Assembly: GCA_016710165.1 (NCBI GenBank)
Contig: JADJLJ010000002.1
Location: 248,001 to 312,000 of the forward strand
DNA from: Chitinophagaceae bacterium
Lineage (GTDB): Bacteria; Bacteroidota; Bacteroidia; Chitinophagales; Chitinophagaceae
DNA: 64,000 nt
Reading direction: 5' to 3'
A program made the position numbers and the translations under genes. Positions 63,736-64,000 of the stretch are shown here, piece after piece. Positions within the stretch are counted from its first letter, which is position 1, and each line of letters starts with the position of its first letter. The notes under the pieces are model-generated. The model did not search any database. It was not told the origin of the DNA and saw only the letters and a list, made by a program, of their open reading frames with translations.

Positions 63736-64000
63736 ATGAATCGCTGCCTGGTTATATGGATGATGATTCAGAGCAGTATTGCGGCCATCGCACAAATTCC
63801 CAACGTAAGTTTAGGCAGTATTTGGCATTTTGAGAATTTCCCTTCCAGGTATGTGGCGGCACGCAATGTGGATGTGTGGCTCCCGGATGGATATTCAGCA
63901 ACGAAAAAATATGCCGTGTTATATATGCACGACGGTAAGTCGTTGTTTGATTCATCCATTGTGTGGAATCACCAGGAATGGGGTGTTGATGAAGTGCTGG
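63736..64000 (+). CDS. Esterase (Esterase D / enterochelin esterase-like), 3' end outside the window
   Basis: From ATG 63736, 88 codons are open to the window edge. A signal-like hydrophobic N-terminus ending near AIAQIPN is followed by YVAARNVDVWLPDGYSA and YAVLYMHDGKSLFD, the oxyanion-hole region of putative esterases in the Esterase D family. The catalytic Ser, Asp and His lie beyond the window. It is not obviously part of the complex I operon. Confidence 0.75.
   Translation, partial: MNRCLVIWMMIQSSIAAIAQIPNVSLGSIWHFENFPSRYVAARNVDVWLPDGYSATKKYAVLYMHDGKSLFDSSIVWNHQEWGVDEVL

Overview
The window looks like chromosomal DNA of a member of the Bacteroidota, most likely the family Chitinophagaceae. 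The signs are type A and type B T9SS sorting tails, DUF3078, DUF3098, DUF3857 and HmuY-type proteins, promoters of the form TTTG-N19-TANNTTTG, few Shine-Dalgarno sites, and split transketolase. I saw no rRNA, tRNA, CRISPR array, prophage or classical insertion sequence. The taxonomic call is inference from gene content.

Layout. 1-2.3 kb (minus): end of a lipoprotein gene, uppP, DUF3098, ftsX. 2.5-10.4 kb (plus): leuS, an M23 peptidase, a frameshifted secreted protein, dxs, an L,D-transpeptidase-like protein. 10.4-18.5 kb: mostly minus-strand housekeeping genes (pirin, scpA, two DUF3078 paralogues, mscL, S1 protease, frr, WecA-like transferase) plus one EamA exporter. 18.8-28.2 kb: transketolase N-half, LolC/E-like permease, rbfA, MsbA-like exporter, VOC protein, DksA-like protein with a histone-like tail, ileS. 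28.7-34 kb (minus): a haem-uptake-type locus (TonB receptor, HmuY, DUF6607) with an AraC regulator. 34.3-52.1 kb: gyrB, a tiny protein, a PKD/lectin T9SS protein, two DUF3857 proteins, mfd, a giant S8 protease. 52.2-64 kb (plus): a ferredoxin reductase-like gene and a complex I operon nuoABCDHIJKLMN that has no nuoE, nuoF or nuoG, then a proline-rich protein and the start of an esterase.

Main observation. About 18 loci carry degenerate tandem repeats with a strict 7-nt period, often followed by an inverted copy that would fold into a hairpin. Word families differ (CCTCACC/CCTAACC/CCTCTCC, GAACAAG, GTTTGTG, GATACAG, GAGTTNG, ATTCTTA), but period and architecture are shared. They fill gaps of the nuo operon, abut start codons, and lie in frame inside leuS, ileS, mfd and the nuoJ-nuoK junction. 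In leuS two inverted copies bracket an in-frame DUF559 (PD-(D/E)XK/Vsr-like) nuclease domain, so a nuclease cassette sits inside an essential tRNA synthetase.

Quality note. Five apparent frameshifts (one at 6.9 kb, three at 41.0-41.2 kb, one in nuoM) can each be repaired by adding one base to a homopolymer. This fits sequencing contraction better than pseudogene decay and should temper any conclusion from single-base events, including the nuoJ-nuoK fusion.
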